Below, one piece after another: positions 55,059 through 62,210 of a stretch of DNA of 64,000 bases. Numbering within the stretch: position 1 is the first letter of the stretch; every line of letters begins with the position of its first letter. The DNA is from Cystobacter fuscus (GTDB lineage: Bacteria > Myxococcota > Myxococcia > Myxococcales > Myxococcaceae), in assembly GCF_002305875.1 (NCBI RefSeq), contig NZ_CP022098.1:10416001-10480000 (forward strand), in the 5' to 3' direction. The translations under genes were made by a program, and so were the position numbers. The notes under the pieces are model-generated. The model was not told the DNA's origin and searched no databases. It worked only from the letters and a program-made list of their open reading frames with translations.

Positions 55059-55997
55059 ATGGCTTTACGTGATCCGGTACCGGCGGAGCGCGAAGCAGCG
55101 CCAGAGCAGACGGCGAAGCGGGCGGCCGCGCGCGAGTGGAAGATCGACTATCTCTCCCCCGCTGGAGAGCCTTCGTTGGTCCCGCCGGACTCGGTGCAGT
55201 GGCGGGTCTACCGCAACCCGATCGTCATGGGCATCGGCGGAGTGGCGGCCGTTCTGCTCGAGTTCGCCGATCCGCGGATCCGCAGCGGGGTCTGGGACCA
55301 TTCGGTCTACAAGGTGGACCCGCTCGGACGCTCACGGCGTACCGGGATCGCGGCGATGGTGGGGGTGTATGGCCCCGCCTCGGTGGCGCGCAAAGTGATC
55401 TCCGGCGTCACGAAGATGCACGCGCGCGTATCGGGCGAGACGCCCAACGGGCAGTCGTACCGTGCGCTCGACCCGGTGCTGCTCAATTGGGTCTCCGCGA
55501 CGGCTGCCTTCGGCTTCTTCAAGGCCTACCACACGTTCGTTCGTCCGCTCTCTCCGGAGGATCAGGCGCGTTTTTTCAGGGAGGGAAAGCCGGTCGCCGA
55601 ACTCTACGGCGTCACGCACAGCGTTGGGTCGGAAGCCGAGTTCGTCGCGATGATGGAAGAGCTGCTGCCAGGTTTCGAGCCGCACCCGATCAACCTCGAG
55701 TTCCTGAACATCATCGAATCGGGCCGTGCGGCGCCTTCCGTGCCGCGCTTCTTGCACCGCGCGATGGCTCGCGGCGCGGTCGCGATCCTGCCGCCGGTGG
55801 TCCGAAAGAAACTGGAGCTCGGTGCGGAATGGGATCTGACCGCGCTCGACCGCCTGGCGCTGACCTCCGCCGGCCGGCTCGCTGACCACTGGCGCGACCG
55901 CGACTCTCCAGCCTGGCAGGCGGCGCTGCGTCACGGGCTTCCAGGCGACTTCGCCTGGCGATCGCCGTCGGTGCAGAGAAGCCTGCTCAAGAACTGA
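55059..55997 (+). CDS. MpaB-family oxygenase (DUF2236)
   Basis: A 312-residue protein of the ER-bound oxygenase MpaB/rubber oxygenase Lcp-related family, with VRNPIVMGIGGVAAVLLEFADP-type N-terminal block (near 48) and the family's internal His (NWVSATAAFGFFKAYHTFV near 140). The fungal member cleaves a farnesyl chain oxidatively; bacterial ones are haem oxygenases of unclear substrate. No signal peptide. ATG at 55059 has GAGGTGACG. Regulated by the TetR protein, with DoxX just downstream. Confidence 0.75.
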   Translation: MALRDPVPAEREAAPEQTAKRAAAREWKIDYLSPAGEPSLVPPDSVQWRVYRNPIVMGIGGVAAVLLEFADPRIRSGVWDHSVYKVDPLGRSRRTGIAAMVGVYGPASVARKVISGVTKMHARVSGETPNGQSYRALDPVLLNWVSATAAFGFFKAYHTFVRPLSPEDQARFFREGKPVAELYGVTHSVGSEAEFVAMMEELLPGFEPHPINLEFLNIIESGRAAPSVPRFLHRAMARGAVAILPPVVRKKLELGAEWDLTALDRLALTSAGRLADHWRDRDSPAWQAALRHGLPGDFAWRSPSVQRSLLKN

Positions 55998-56075
55998 CGC
56001 TCACACATCCGATGTGCGCTCGAGGCGGTCACCCCCGATGCGAGGTGACCTCCACGAACTTCCCATGGAGGACTC

Positions 56076-56528
56076 ATGTCTCAAGTCATGACTCAACAAG
56101 ACGTTGCCGTGGCACGCCCCAGTCTCCTGAGGACCCTTGCACGCATCTGGCTGGGAGCCTCCTTGCTCCTCGCGGGGGCGGGCCACCTCACGTGGGCCCG
56201 CACCGAGTTCCTGGCCCAGGTCCCGAAGTGGGTCCCACTCGACGCCGACTTCGTCGTCCTCGCTTCGGGCGTGGTCGAGCTCGTGCTCGGCGCGGCGCTC
56301 ATCTTCGCGCGCCGCCTGCGCACGCAAGTCGGGTGGGCGGCGGCCGCGTTCTTCGTCGCGATCTTCCCGGGCAACATCTCGCAGTACGTCAATGGCATCA
56401 GCGCGTTCGGTCTCGACACCGACAGGGCTCGGTTCATCCGGCTCTTCTTCCAGCCCGTCCTCGTCGCCTGTGCCCTCTGGTCGACCGGCGCGTGGGCGGC
56501 CTATCGTGCGTCGAAGCGCTCGAAGTGA
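56076..56528 (+). CDS. DoxX-family membrane protein
   Basis: A 150-residue four-helix membrane protein of the DoxX/DoxD superfamily: helices at about 20-40, 58-77, 82-102 and 120-143. The SLLLAGAGHLTW stretch near residue 32 is typical. DoxX proteins support redox processes in the membrane; the partner is not clear. It lies 78 bp downstream of the MpaB-type oxygenase and may be co-transcribed. The next gene is convergent. Confidence 0.75.
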   Translation: MSQVMTQQDVAVARPSLLRTLARIWLGASLLLAGAGHLTWARTEFLAQVPKWVPLDADFVVLASGVVELVLGAALIFARRLRTQVGWAAAAFFVAIFPGNISQYVNGISAFGLDTDRARFIRLFFQPVLVACALWSTGAWAAYRASKRSK

Positions 56529-56544
56529 CGGCTTCTCCTCCGCC

Positions 56545-57090
56545 CTATGCGTTGAAAATGGGCGGGGTGGTCTCGGTCAGGGAGGGGACCGGCTCGTCGT
56601 TGGACATCGCCAGGAGGCCCTTGAAGCACCGGGCGGCGAGGAGCCAGTTCTTCGGCTGCTTCATGTCGAGGCCGCCCACGAGCTGCTTGAGCATGCTGAG
56701 GGTGTCGAAGTAGACGCGCTCGCAAACCAGCGTCTCGGTCGCGTCGAAGATGAAGTACGCCGTCACGCGCACCCGGAACCTGTTCCCGGTAGGGGGAATC
56801 TGGCCCAGCGGACCCAGGTGGGTGCCCATCAACCAGAATTCGACGATGACGGCGTCGTCGCTGTGCCGCAGCGCGATGATCTCGTGGCTCTGATCCGGGA
56901 ACGCGATGCGGGTCTCGCGGTAGTACCTGCGCACCCTGCTGTCGCCGTCGTGCACCGTCAGGGTGGGGATCAGCTCGTAACGGGGATGGGGGAAGGTCGA
57001 CAGGACGTCATCCCAGTTCTGCTTCACCTCGTCGTGGAAGTGGTTCAACACCAGCTTCTGCCGTGCCTCGCGGACCTGCTCAGTGGGCAT
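56545..57090 (-). CDS. SnoaL/ester-cyclase-like protein
   Basis: A 181-residue small alpha+beta protein of the SnoaL/NTF2-like fold, with LNHFHDEVKQNWDDVLSTFPHPRYELIP and later RRYYRETRIAFPD and VEFWLMGTHLG. His/Asp residues in the cavity (HFHDE, WDDV) could be catalytic. SnoaL-like proteins cyclise polyketide or act as steroid-type isomerases; the substrate here is unknown. ATG at 57090 has GAGG. It is 44 bp downstream of the MBL hydrolase and probably co-transcribed with it. Confidence 0.75.
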   Translation of the reverse strand: MPTEQVREARQKLVLNHFHDEVKQNWDDVLSTFPHPRYELIPTLTVHDGDSRVRRYYRETRIAFPDQSHEIIALRHSDDAVIVEFWLMGTHLGPLGQIPPTGNRFRVRVTAYFIFDATETLVCERVYFDTLSMLKQLVGGLDMKQPKNWLLAARCFKGLLAMSNDEPVPSLTETTPPIFNA

Positions 57091-57134
57091 GCGTGCCTCT
57101 TTTCTTGGGGGAAGGACTTCAGGGGAAGGGGCGG

Positions 57135-58238
57135 TCAGCCCCGGTGATGGATGGCCCGGTGGCTGAACGTGGGGGCCGTGCCAGGGTGGGTCCATGCAGC
57201 GGTGAGTTCGCTGGACGGGAAGAACTGGAGGAATCGTTCGTCCGCCTGGGACCGGTCGACCAGCGTCTTCTCGAGGATCAGCGAGTTGTACTGGTCCACG
57301 GTGGTCTCCAGGGTATTGGCGTTGAGGATGACCTCCTGCCCCCAGGTGCGCGCCCACCGCGCGAGCCCTGGCATGCGCGAGTGCTCCGGGGTCAGGCACT
57401 CCGCGGCGATGGCATTCTCACTGCTGGCCCAGATGCCAGTGGACGTGTTCAGGACGAGGGACTGGTTGCCGAGGACGTGACCCGGCGTGGCGACCACGGC
57501 GACACCGGGCCCGAGGACGTGCCCTCCCTCGATGGCGAGGAAGACGTCGGGCCGGAGGTCCGCGAACGTCGCCGCCTGGTACCACGGCTGCTGCAGGGGA
57601 TGCAGATCCGCCATGGCGGCGAGTTCATCGCGTTGAACGATGACCCGGGCATTGGGAAGGAGAGGCTTCACGACGCCGCCCAGGTCCTCCTGGGGGGCGG
57701 TCGTCCCCACCCAGCGCCTCAGGTCCTGGGTGTGCAGGTGGTCGAACATCAGGTAGTCGACCTCCTCTGGAGCGATTCGCATGCGCGCCAGATGGTCCAG
57801 CACCGTGCCGTGTTCCTTCACGAGGAGGGAATGCAGGGGCTTGGGGACACGCGCCCCCAGCGCCGCGAAGTACGGCGTCTTGCGGCCGAGTTCGAAGTCG
57901 CTCGGCTCGAAGAGCAGCACGCGCCGCCGGCCATCGGACTCGCGCCAGCGGATGACCAGCATGCGATTGGTGATGGACAGGAAGGGAGACAGCGCCGTGC
58001 TGGCGCGGAACAGTCCGAACGCCGTGGGGTACGGCATCGTGACCAGGTCACAGGTGTCCACGCTGTCAGGCGTTCCCGTCGACACGAACTCCGAGCGGAA
58101 CCGGGCGGCCCGCGTCCGGGCCCAACGCAGCCTGGCGCCGGAGCCTCCCGGCACGCGCTCCATGCCGTCGAAGGCGTCGATGCGCGCGCCAATCCCGGAC
58201 ATGTCCGCGACATTGGAATCCAGCCACTCACGCCGCAT
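57135..58238 (-). CDS. MBL-fold metallohydrolase
   Basis: A 367-residue metallo-beta-lactamase-fold protein. Metal residues in FDHLHTQD (HxHxxD, near residue 171-176) and in TPGHVLGN (near 262). The N-terminal ~130 residues are a distinct beta-rich domain. It resembles quinone/lipid hydrolase-type MBL proteins rather than lactamases. ATG at 58238 follows GGAAGGTG. Divergent from a TetR gene with a CCTACG-type operator in the 69-bp gap. Confidence 0.8.
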   Translation of the reverse strand: MRREWLDSNVADMSGIGARIDAFDGMERVPGGSGARLRWARTRAARFRSEFVSTGTPDSVDTCDLVTMPYPTAFGLFRASTALSPFLSITNRMLVIRWRESDGRRRVLLFEPSDFELGRKTPYFAALGARVPKPLHSLLVKEHGTVLDHLARMRIAPEEVDYLMFDHLHTQDLRRWVGTTAPQEDLGGVVKPLLPNARVIVQRDELAAMADLHPLQQPWYQAATFADLRPDVFLAIEGGHVLGPGVAVVATPGHVLGNQSLVLNTSTGIWASSENAIAAECLTPEHSRMPGLARWARTWGQEVILNANTLETTVDQYNSLILEKTLVDRSQADERFLQFFPSSELTAAWTHPGTAPTFSHRAIHHRG

Positions 58239-58257
58239 CGAGCACCTTCCGCGTTTA

Positions 58258-58294
58258 CCTACGCTGTAGACTGGAAGTAATCCTACGACGTAGG
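58258..58294. promoter_or_regulatory. Two CCTACG-type operator sites between MBL and TetR genes
   Basis: CCTACGACGTAGG at 58282-58294 is a perfect 13-bp palindrome centred on an A. A partial copy, CCTACGCTGTAGA, is at 58258-58270, 24 bp away. They fill half of the 69-bp divergent gap and most likely bind the adjacent TetR protein. Confidence 0.65.
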
Positions 58295-58307
58295 TATTGT
58301 CAACGTC

Positions 58308-59060
58308 ATGAAGCGTTCCGACAGGCGAGAGCCCGACATGGAGCCGGCCGGCGAGGCACCCCGGCGCGGCCGGCCGAGGGGAGGTCCCCGGCTCACGCGG
58401 GAGAAGGTCCTCGAGGCCGCCTTGACGCTCGTGGACCGTGGAGGGATCGAAACGCTGAGCATGCGGAGCCTCGCCACGGAGCTCGGCGTGGACGCGATGA
58501 GCCTCTACAACCATGTCGCCAACAAGGATGCGGTCCTCGACGGAATCGCGGAGCTGTTCCTGGGACGCATCGGCCTGCCCGAACCGACCGGTGACTGGCG
58601 CGCGGATGTCCGCGCGCTCGCGGCGGCCTTCCGACACGCGGCGGCCCAACACCCCCAGGCCGCCCCGCTGGTGCTCACGCGCCAGCTCGAGTCCTTCAAG
58701 GGCCTCGTGGGCACGGAGTCAGCGCTCGGACTGCTGCATGCGGCTGGTTTTCCACCGGAAGAGGCCGTCCATGCCCTGAGGACCGTCCTCGCCTTCCTGG
58801 TCGGGACGCTCCTGCGCGAGGTGTCCTCCGGGCCGACCTTCAGCGGCCAGAACCTCGGGGGCCTGGTGGAGCGCCGCGTGGAACTCGAGAACTCCGGCTT
58901 CCCCCACGTGGCCAGGGCCGCGCTCCACCTGGCCGCGTGCAACCACGAGGCGGAGTTCGACTTCGGCATGGACTTGCTGGTGGCCGCGCTCGAGCAGCGG
59001 GCACGCGCCCGGCGACCCACCGCGACGACCGCTGACCGCCGAACGCGAAAACCACGGTAG
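58308..59060 (+). CDS. TetR/AcrR-family regulator
   Basis: A 250-residue TetR protein: an N-terminal basic arm, HTH at about 30-75 (VLEAALTLVDRGGIETLSMRSLA ... VDAMSLYNHVANKDAV) and a helical ligand domain. The Lys/Arg-rich C-terminal tail is a disordered extension. It is divergent from the MBL hydrolase gene and likely represses it and itself at the CCTACGACGTAGG site. Confidence 0.85.
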   Translation: MKRSDRREPDMEPAGEAPRRGRPRGGPRLTREKVLEAALTLVDRGGIETLSMRSLATELGVDAMSLYNHVANKDAVLDGIAELFLGRIGLPEPTGDWRADVRALAAAFRHAAAQHPQAAPLVLTRQLESFKGLVGTESALGLLHAAGFPPEEAVHALRTVLAFLVGTLLREVSSGPTFSGQNLGGLVERRVELENSGFPHVARAALHLAACNHEAEFDFGMDLLVAALEQRARARRPTATTADRRTRKPR

Positions 59061-59097
59061 GGCCACTCAAAAAAACAAGCCTGGAGATAACGTCTGC

Positions 59098-59811
59098 TCA
59101 TGGGGTGAGAACCAGCCCATCCGCCACACAGCGCTCCACTGCCGCGCGGATGTCGGATTCCGCCACGCCCGTGGCCACGGCCACCTCGGCCGGAGCCAGC
59201 GCCTCCACCGCCATCTTCAGGGCCAGCAACGCCACGTCATCCGCGGCCATATACAGGCTCACCAGGTCTCGCGGGTGGCGCCACAGCAGCGCCAGTTCCT
59301 CACCCGACCGCGGCTCGCCTCGAGCGCCACCTCGGACGAAGGGACATAGCCGACAGGAGTGCCGCAACACCACGAGCGTGGGATTGGGCGAGAGCCGCTC
59401 CACCGTCACTGGCACCCGCTCCTCCGAGGCGTACACCGCGAAGTCCGTCCACTCGAAGCGCGCCAGCTCCGGCACCCACGCGGGCAGCCCACGCTCCGGC
59501 GCCTTGTCCGAGAGGAAGTCCGGGAAGTGCTCTCCCAGCCGATTGAGCTCGTAGTGCCGGGCGGGCCCGGTGGAGAAGTAGCCCCGCACCAGTTCTTCCC
59601 AGGCGACCTCGCCCACGCATCGCCTCACCAGTGGAAAGAGTTTCTCCACTCCATCCGCCACGTGGTGGCGCACGAAGCGCCCATACAGCGCCACCCGCGC
59701 GCGCGGTGCCTCCCACCCGGGGTGCGCCCCATACAGCCGCTCCAGTCCTGTCGCACCGGGCTCCGCCAGGAAGGTCCTCATGGACTCGAAGAAATGCTGG
59801 AGGCCCGGCAT
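59098..59811 (-). CDS. DUF2063 (HvfC/BufC-like) RiPP partner protein
   Basis: A 237-residue protein of the DUF2063 (HvfC/BufC) family, with VRHHVADGVEKLFPLVRR near 50, GYFSTGPARHYELNRLGEHFPDFL near 85 and ELARFEWTDFAVY near 120. A winged-helix-like C-terminal ~75 residues (LAPAEVAVATGVAESDIRAAVE) is attached. DUF2063 proteins work with DUF692 enzymes to recognise the precursor. ATG overlaps the DUF692 stop by 1 bp (TGATG). Confidence 0.8.
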   Translation of the reverse strand: MPGLQHFFESMRTFLAEPGATGLERLYGAHPGWEAPRARVALYGRFVRHHVADGVEKLFPLVRRCVGEVAWEELVRGYFSTGPARHYELNRLGEHFPDFLSDKAPERGLPAWVPELARFEWTDFAVYASEERVPVTVERLSPNPTLVVLRHSCRLCPFVRGGARGEPRSGEELALLWRHPRDLVSLYMAADDVALLALKMAVEALAPAEVAVATGVAESDIRAAVERCVADGLVLTP

Positions 59812-60653
59812 CACCGTTCTCCCAGCGCTCCGAGCACCGCACGCGCCCGAGCCGCCTCGTCCAGCACGGCATCCAGCGACGGGATGTCCTGGTCCCACTC
59901 GATGAGCGTCGACACCGGGCCGGTGCGCTCCAGGAGGTACTGGTAGAGCGACCACACCTCGTCGCGGACGGTGTCTCCGTGGCTGTCGATGAGCATGTCT
60001 GGCAATTCCGTGTGGCCAGCCAGATGGACCTGCACCACCCGCTCCAGGGGCAGTGCGTCCAGGAAGGCCCTCGGGTCGTAGTCGTGGTTGCGCGCGTTCA
60101 CGTACACGTTGTTCACATCGAGCAGCAGGCCACAGTCGGCCTCCTCGACCACTGCCCGGAGGAAGGCGGCCTCGGACAGGGTGCGCCCGGGCATGTGTGC
60201 GTAGTAGGTGATGTTCTCCAGCAGGAAGGGTCGCTCCACCCTCGCCACCACCTCGCGGATTCGTGGCACCACGTGCTCCACCGCGTCCTCGGAGAAGGGC
60301 AGTGGCAACAGGTCGTGCAGGTACACCCCGCCCAGCCGCGCGTAGCACAGGTGGTCGGAGAAGAAGGGGGAGTCCACCCGCGCCACCAGCGCCGCGAGCC
60401 GGGTCACATAATCCTCGTTCAGGGGCTCGGGCCCACCGATGTCGAGTCCCACCCCGTGGGGAATCACCGGCCAGCGCTCGGCGCAGGCGTCCAGCGCCCG
60501 TTGCGCGCGGCCCCCCAGGGTGAGGAAGTTCTCGGAGACGAACTCCACCCAGTCCAGTACTCGCGCGGTGCGAGGGAGTTGCTCATGGAATTCCCGCCGC
60601 AGCCCGATACCGGCCCCCAGCGGCTTCAATCCCTGACGCCATGAACGGCCCAT
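59811..60653 (-). CDS. MNIO (DUF692) multinuclear non-haem iron oxidase
   Basis: A 280-residue TIM-barrel-like DUF692 enzyme. Likely metal ligands are in GVGLDIGGPEP (near 68), FSDHLCYA (near 98), LLENITYY near 140, LLLDVNNVYVNARNHDYD near 175 and VQVHLAGHTE, the family pattern of His/Asp/Glu. MNIO enzymes modify Cys in RiPP precursors, for example to oxazolone-thioamide or thiooxazole. It stands between the precursor and DUF2063 genes in one operon. Confidence 0.85.
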   Translation of the reverse strand: MGRSWRQGLKPLGAGIGLRREFHEQLPRTARVLDWVEFVSENFLTLGGRAQRALDACAERWPVIPHGVGLDIGGPEPLNEDYVTRLAALVARVDSPFFSDHLCYARLGGVYLHDLLPLPFSEDAVEHVVPRIREVVARVERPFLLENITYYAHMPGRTLSEAAFLRAVVEEADCGLLLDVNNVYVNARNHDYDPRAFLDALPLERVVQVHLAGHTELPDMLIDSHGDTVRDEVWSLYQYLLERTGPVSTLIEWDQDIPSLDAVLDEAARARAVLGALGER

Positions 60654-60656
60654 GAG

Positions 60657-60956
60657 CTACCTGCCACCACCGCAACCGCTCTCGCCGCAGCTCGCGTGGG
60701 AGCCCTTCTCCGGCGTCGCGGCCTTCTGGCCGCCGCCACAGGTGCCCTCGCCGCACGAGGCCTCGCCCCCCTTCTGGGTGGCCTTGCCGCTACAGGTGTT
60801 CTCACCGCACGAGGCCTCGCCGCCCCGGGTGCTCCCAGCGCCCTGGGTGCCGTTCTCCGTGCCGGGCTCCGCCGAGCGGTGGGTGGTTGCACATCCCGTC
60901 GCGAGCGAGCCGAGGGACAGGGTTCCGACGATTGCTGCCAGGGTCTTGACGTTCAT
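60657..60956 (-). CDS. Cys-repeat RiPP precursor (HvfA/BufA-like lipoprotein)
   Basis: A 99-residue precursor. Residues 1-22 form a lipoprotein-type signal (lipobox-like LATGC, C22) and the rest is a hydrophilic Gly/Ser/Lys-rich region with three ~18-22-residue repeats, each with a CGExxC pair: C50/C55 (SCGENTCSG), C68/C73 (SCGEGTCGGG) and C90/C95 (SCGESGCGGG). This is the EGxCG-type pattern that MNIO enzymes modify in bufferin/HvfA-type metal-binding peptides. ATG at 60956 has AGGAAAA. Three repeats predict up to three pairs of modified Cys. Confidence 0.75.
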   Translation of the reverse strand: MNVKTLAAIVGTLSLGSLATGCATTHRSAEPGTENGTQGAGSTRGGEASCGENTCSGKATQKGGEASCGEGTCGGGQKAATPEKGSHASCGESGCGGGR

Positions 60957-61034
60957 GGAGTGTTTTCCTTGTCATGTGAATTCTTGCTTTGCGTCATGTT
61001 CATCTTCCGGCCGTGAGCTGCATGGCGAGGGCTG

Positions 61035-61544
61035 CTAACGCGAGGGGCTGATGCGGAAGCGTTGGTTGTCCTGGCCAGTGCACGCGGCCTGGATGAGCCC
61101 GGAACTCTTGCCGTGTGAGGCCGCCAGGCATTTGCCGCTAAGCTCGTTGCGAAGCTCCCGGTGCCCATCGGCGCCCCTGTCGCTCACGCGGAACACCTGG
61201 CAGCTCGCGCCATTGCACGGCTTCTGGATGATCGCGGCGCCGTCCTCACGGCTTCCGTTCTCGACGTCCACGCATAACTGGTTCGCCTGGGAGACGATGT
61301 TGAACGTCTTGTCCTCGGGCTTCCCGACCGGCTTGAGCGAGAAGCCCTGGCCGGGCTGGGTCTTGTTGGGGGTCAGCATGACGGCCGCTCCCTCCTGTCC
61401 CTCCGGGCCACCGCCAAGGGTCATCACCTGGGGGCTGTCCTTCAGGGTGATGACGAGGGGAGTGGACTCGGCTCGTGCCGAGGTGCTGAGTCCCAGGGTC
61501 GTCATGGCGGCAACCACCGCCACGGACAGCATCCGGCTCATCAT
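61035..61544 (-). CDS. Secreted ricin-type (RICIN) beta-trefoil lectin
   Basis: A ~169-residue protein with a Sec signal peptide (MMSRMLSVAVVAAMTTLGLS ... ARAEST) and one beta-trefoil with QxF/QxW-type repeats (NQRFRIS, CQVFRV) and Cys pairs (LCVDVENG, PCNGASC). RICIN domains bind sugars; which one is not clear. Start ATG 61544 has AAGGAAGACAC. Transcribed in the same direction as the neighbours but with its own ribosome-binding site. Confidence 0.8.
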   Translation of the reverse strand: MMSRMLSVAVVAAMTTLGLSTSARAESTPLVITLKDSPQVMTLGGGPEGQEGAAVMLTPNKTQPGQGFSLKPVGKPEDKTFNIVSQANQLCVDVENGSREDGAAIIQKPCNGASCQVFRVSDRGADGHRELRNELSGKCLAASHGKSSGLIQAACTGQDNQRFRISPSR

Positions 61545-61615
61545 GTGTCTTCCTTTGGTGTGAAGGGTTGAGGCGCTCCACGGATTGGAGTGCCCTCTCC
61601 GCTCATGTGATGGAG

Positions 61616-62194
61616 TCAGGAACCACCGCCTCTTCGGAGCCAGCCCTGGAGCCATCCAGAGGGTTGCTCCCGTGCTTGTCGTTCCTGCTCCGCGGGCCTG
61701 TCCGTGCCGGCCTCCGGTCCAGGTGCCATCGAGTCCTGCTCCGCGGGCTGCCCCGGCACCAGGGGCCATCCCCGCTCGAAGAGCACCCGGCGGGTGAGCT
61801 TGCCTTCCTCGTAGAGCTCGAGCGGACCCTCGGGTCTGTCCTGCTCGAGGGTGTGCTTCATCAGCGGCTGGCCGTCCCGCCAGGCGAGCAGCTCGCCGTG
61901 CGTCCTGCCCTCATGGAATCCGAGCTGCATGCGGAAGCGACCCTGCTCGTCCTGGAGTTCCGCCGGCCCGTGGAGCTGGCCGTCCGCGAACATGACCCGC
62001 TGCACCACCTGGCCGTCGGAGTCGTAGAGGCTCGTGGGCCCGTGCAGCAGGCCCGCGCGCCAGTGCGATTCCTGGACGAGCCGACCATCCTCGTCATAGG
62101 TGGCCGCCACTCCATCCAGCCGACCCTCGTCGTCCTCGAAGTAGCGCTCGCGCACCCGCCCCCGCTCGTCCTTCTCGATGAATTCCGTTGGCAC
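61616..62194 (-). CDS. YwqK/MORN-repeat protein next to vgrG
   Basis: A 192-residue protein with about five MORN/YwqK-type repeats (DGRLVQESHWRAGLLHGPTS, DGQVVQRVMFADGQLHGPAE and so on) between residues ~10 and 130, then an acidic/Gln-rich tail ending GWLRRGGGS. YwqK-type proteins are often antitoxin or immunity proteins of secreted toxins. GTG at 62194 with GGAGGGATGAG. Only 16 bp downstream of vgrG, so probably co-transcribed and linked to type VI secretion. Confidence 0.7.
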   Translation of the reverse strand: MPTEFIEKDERGRVRERYFEDDEGRLDGVAATYDEDGRLVQESHWRAGLLHGPTSLYDSDGQVVQRVMFADGQLHGPAELQDEQGRFRMQLGFHEGRTHGELLAWRDGQPLMKHTLEQDRPEGPLELYEEGKLTRRVLFERGWPLVPGQPAEQDSMAPGPEAGTDRPAEQERQAREQPSGWLQGWLRRGGGS

Positions 62195-62210
62195 GGGCTC
62201 ATCCCTCCGC

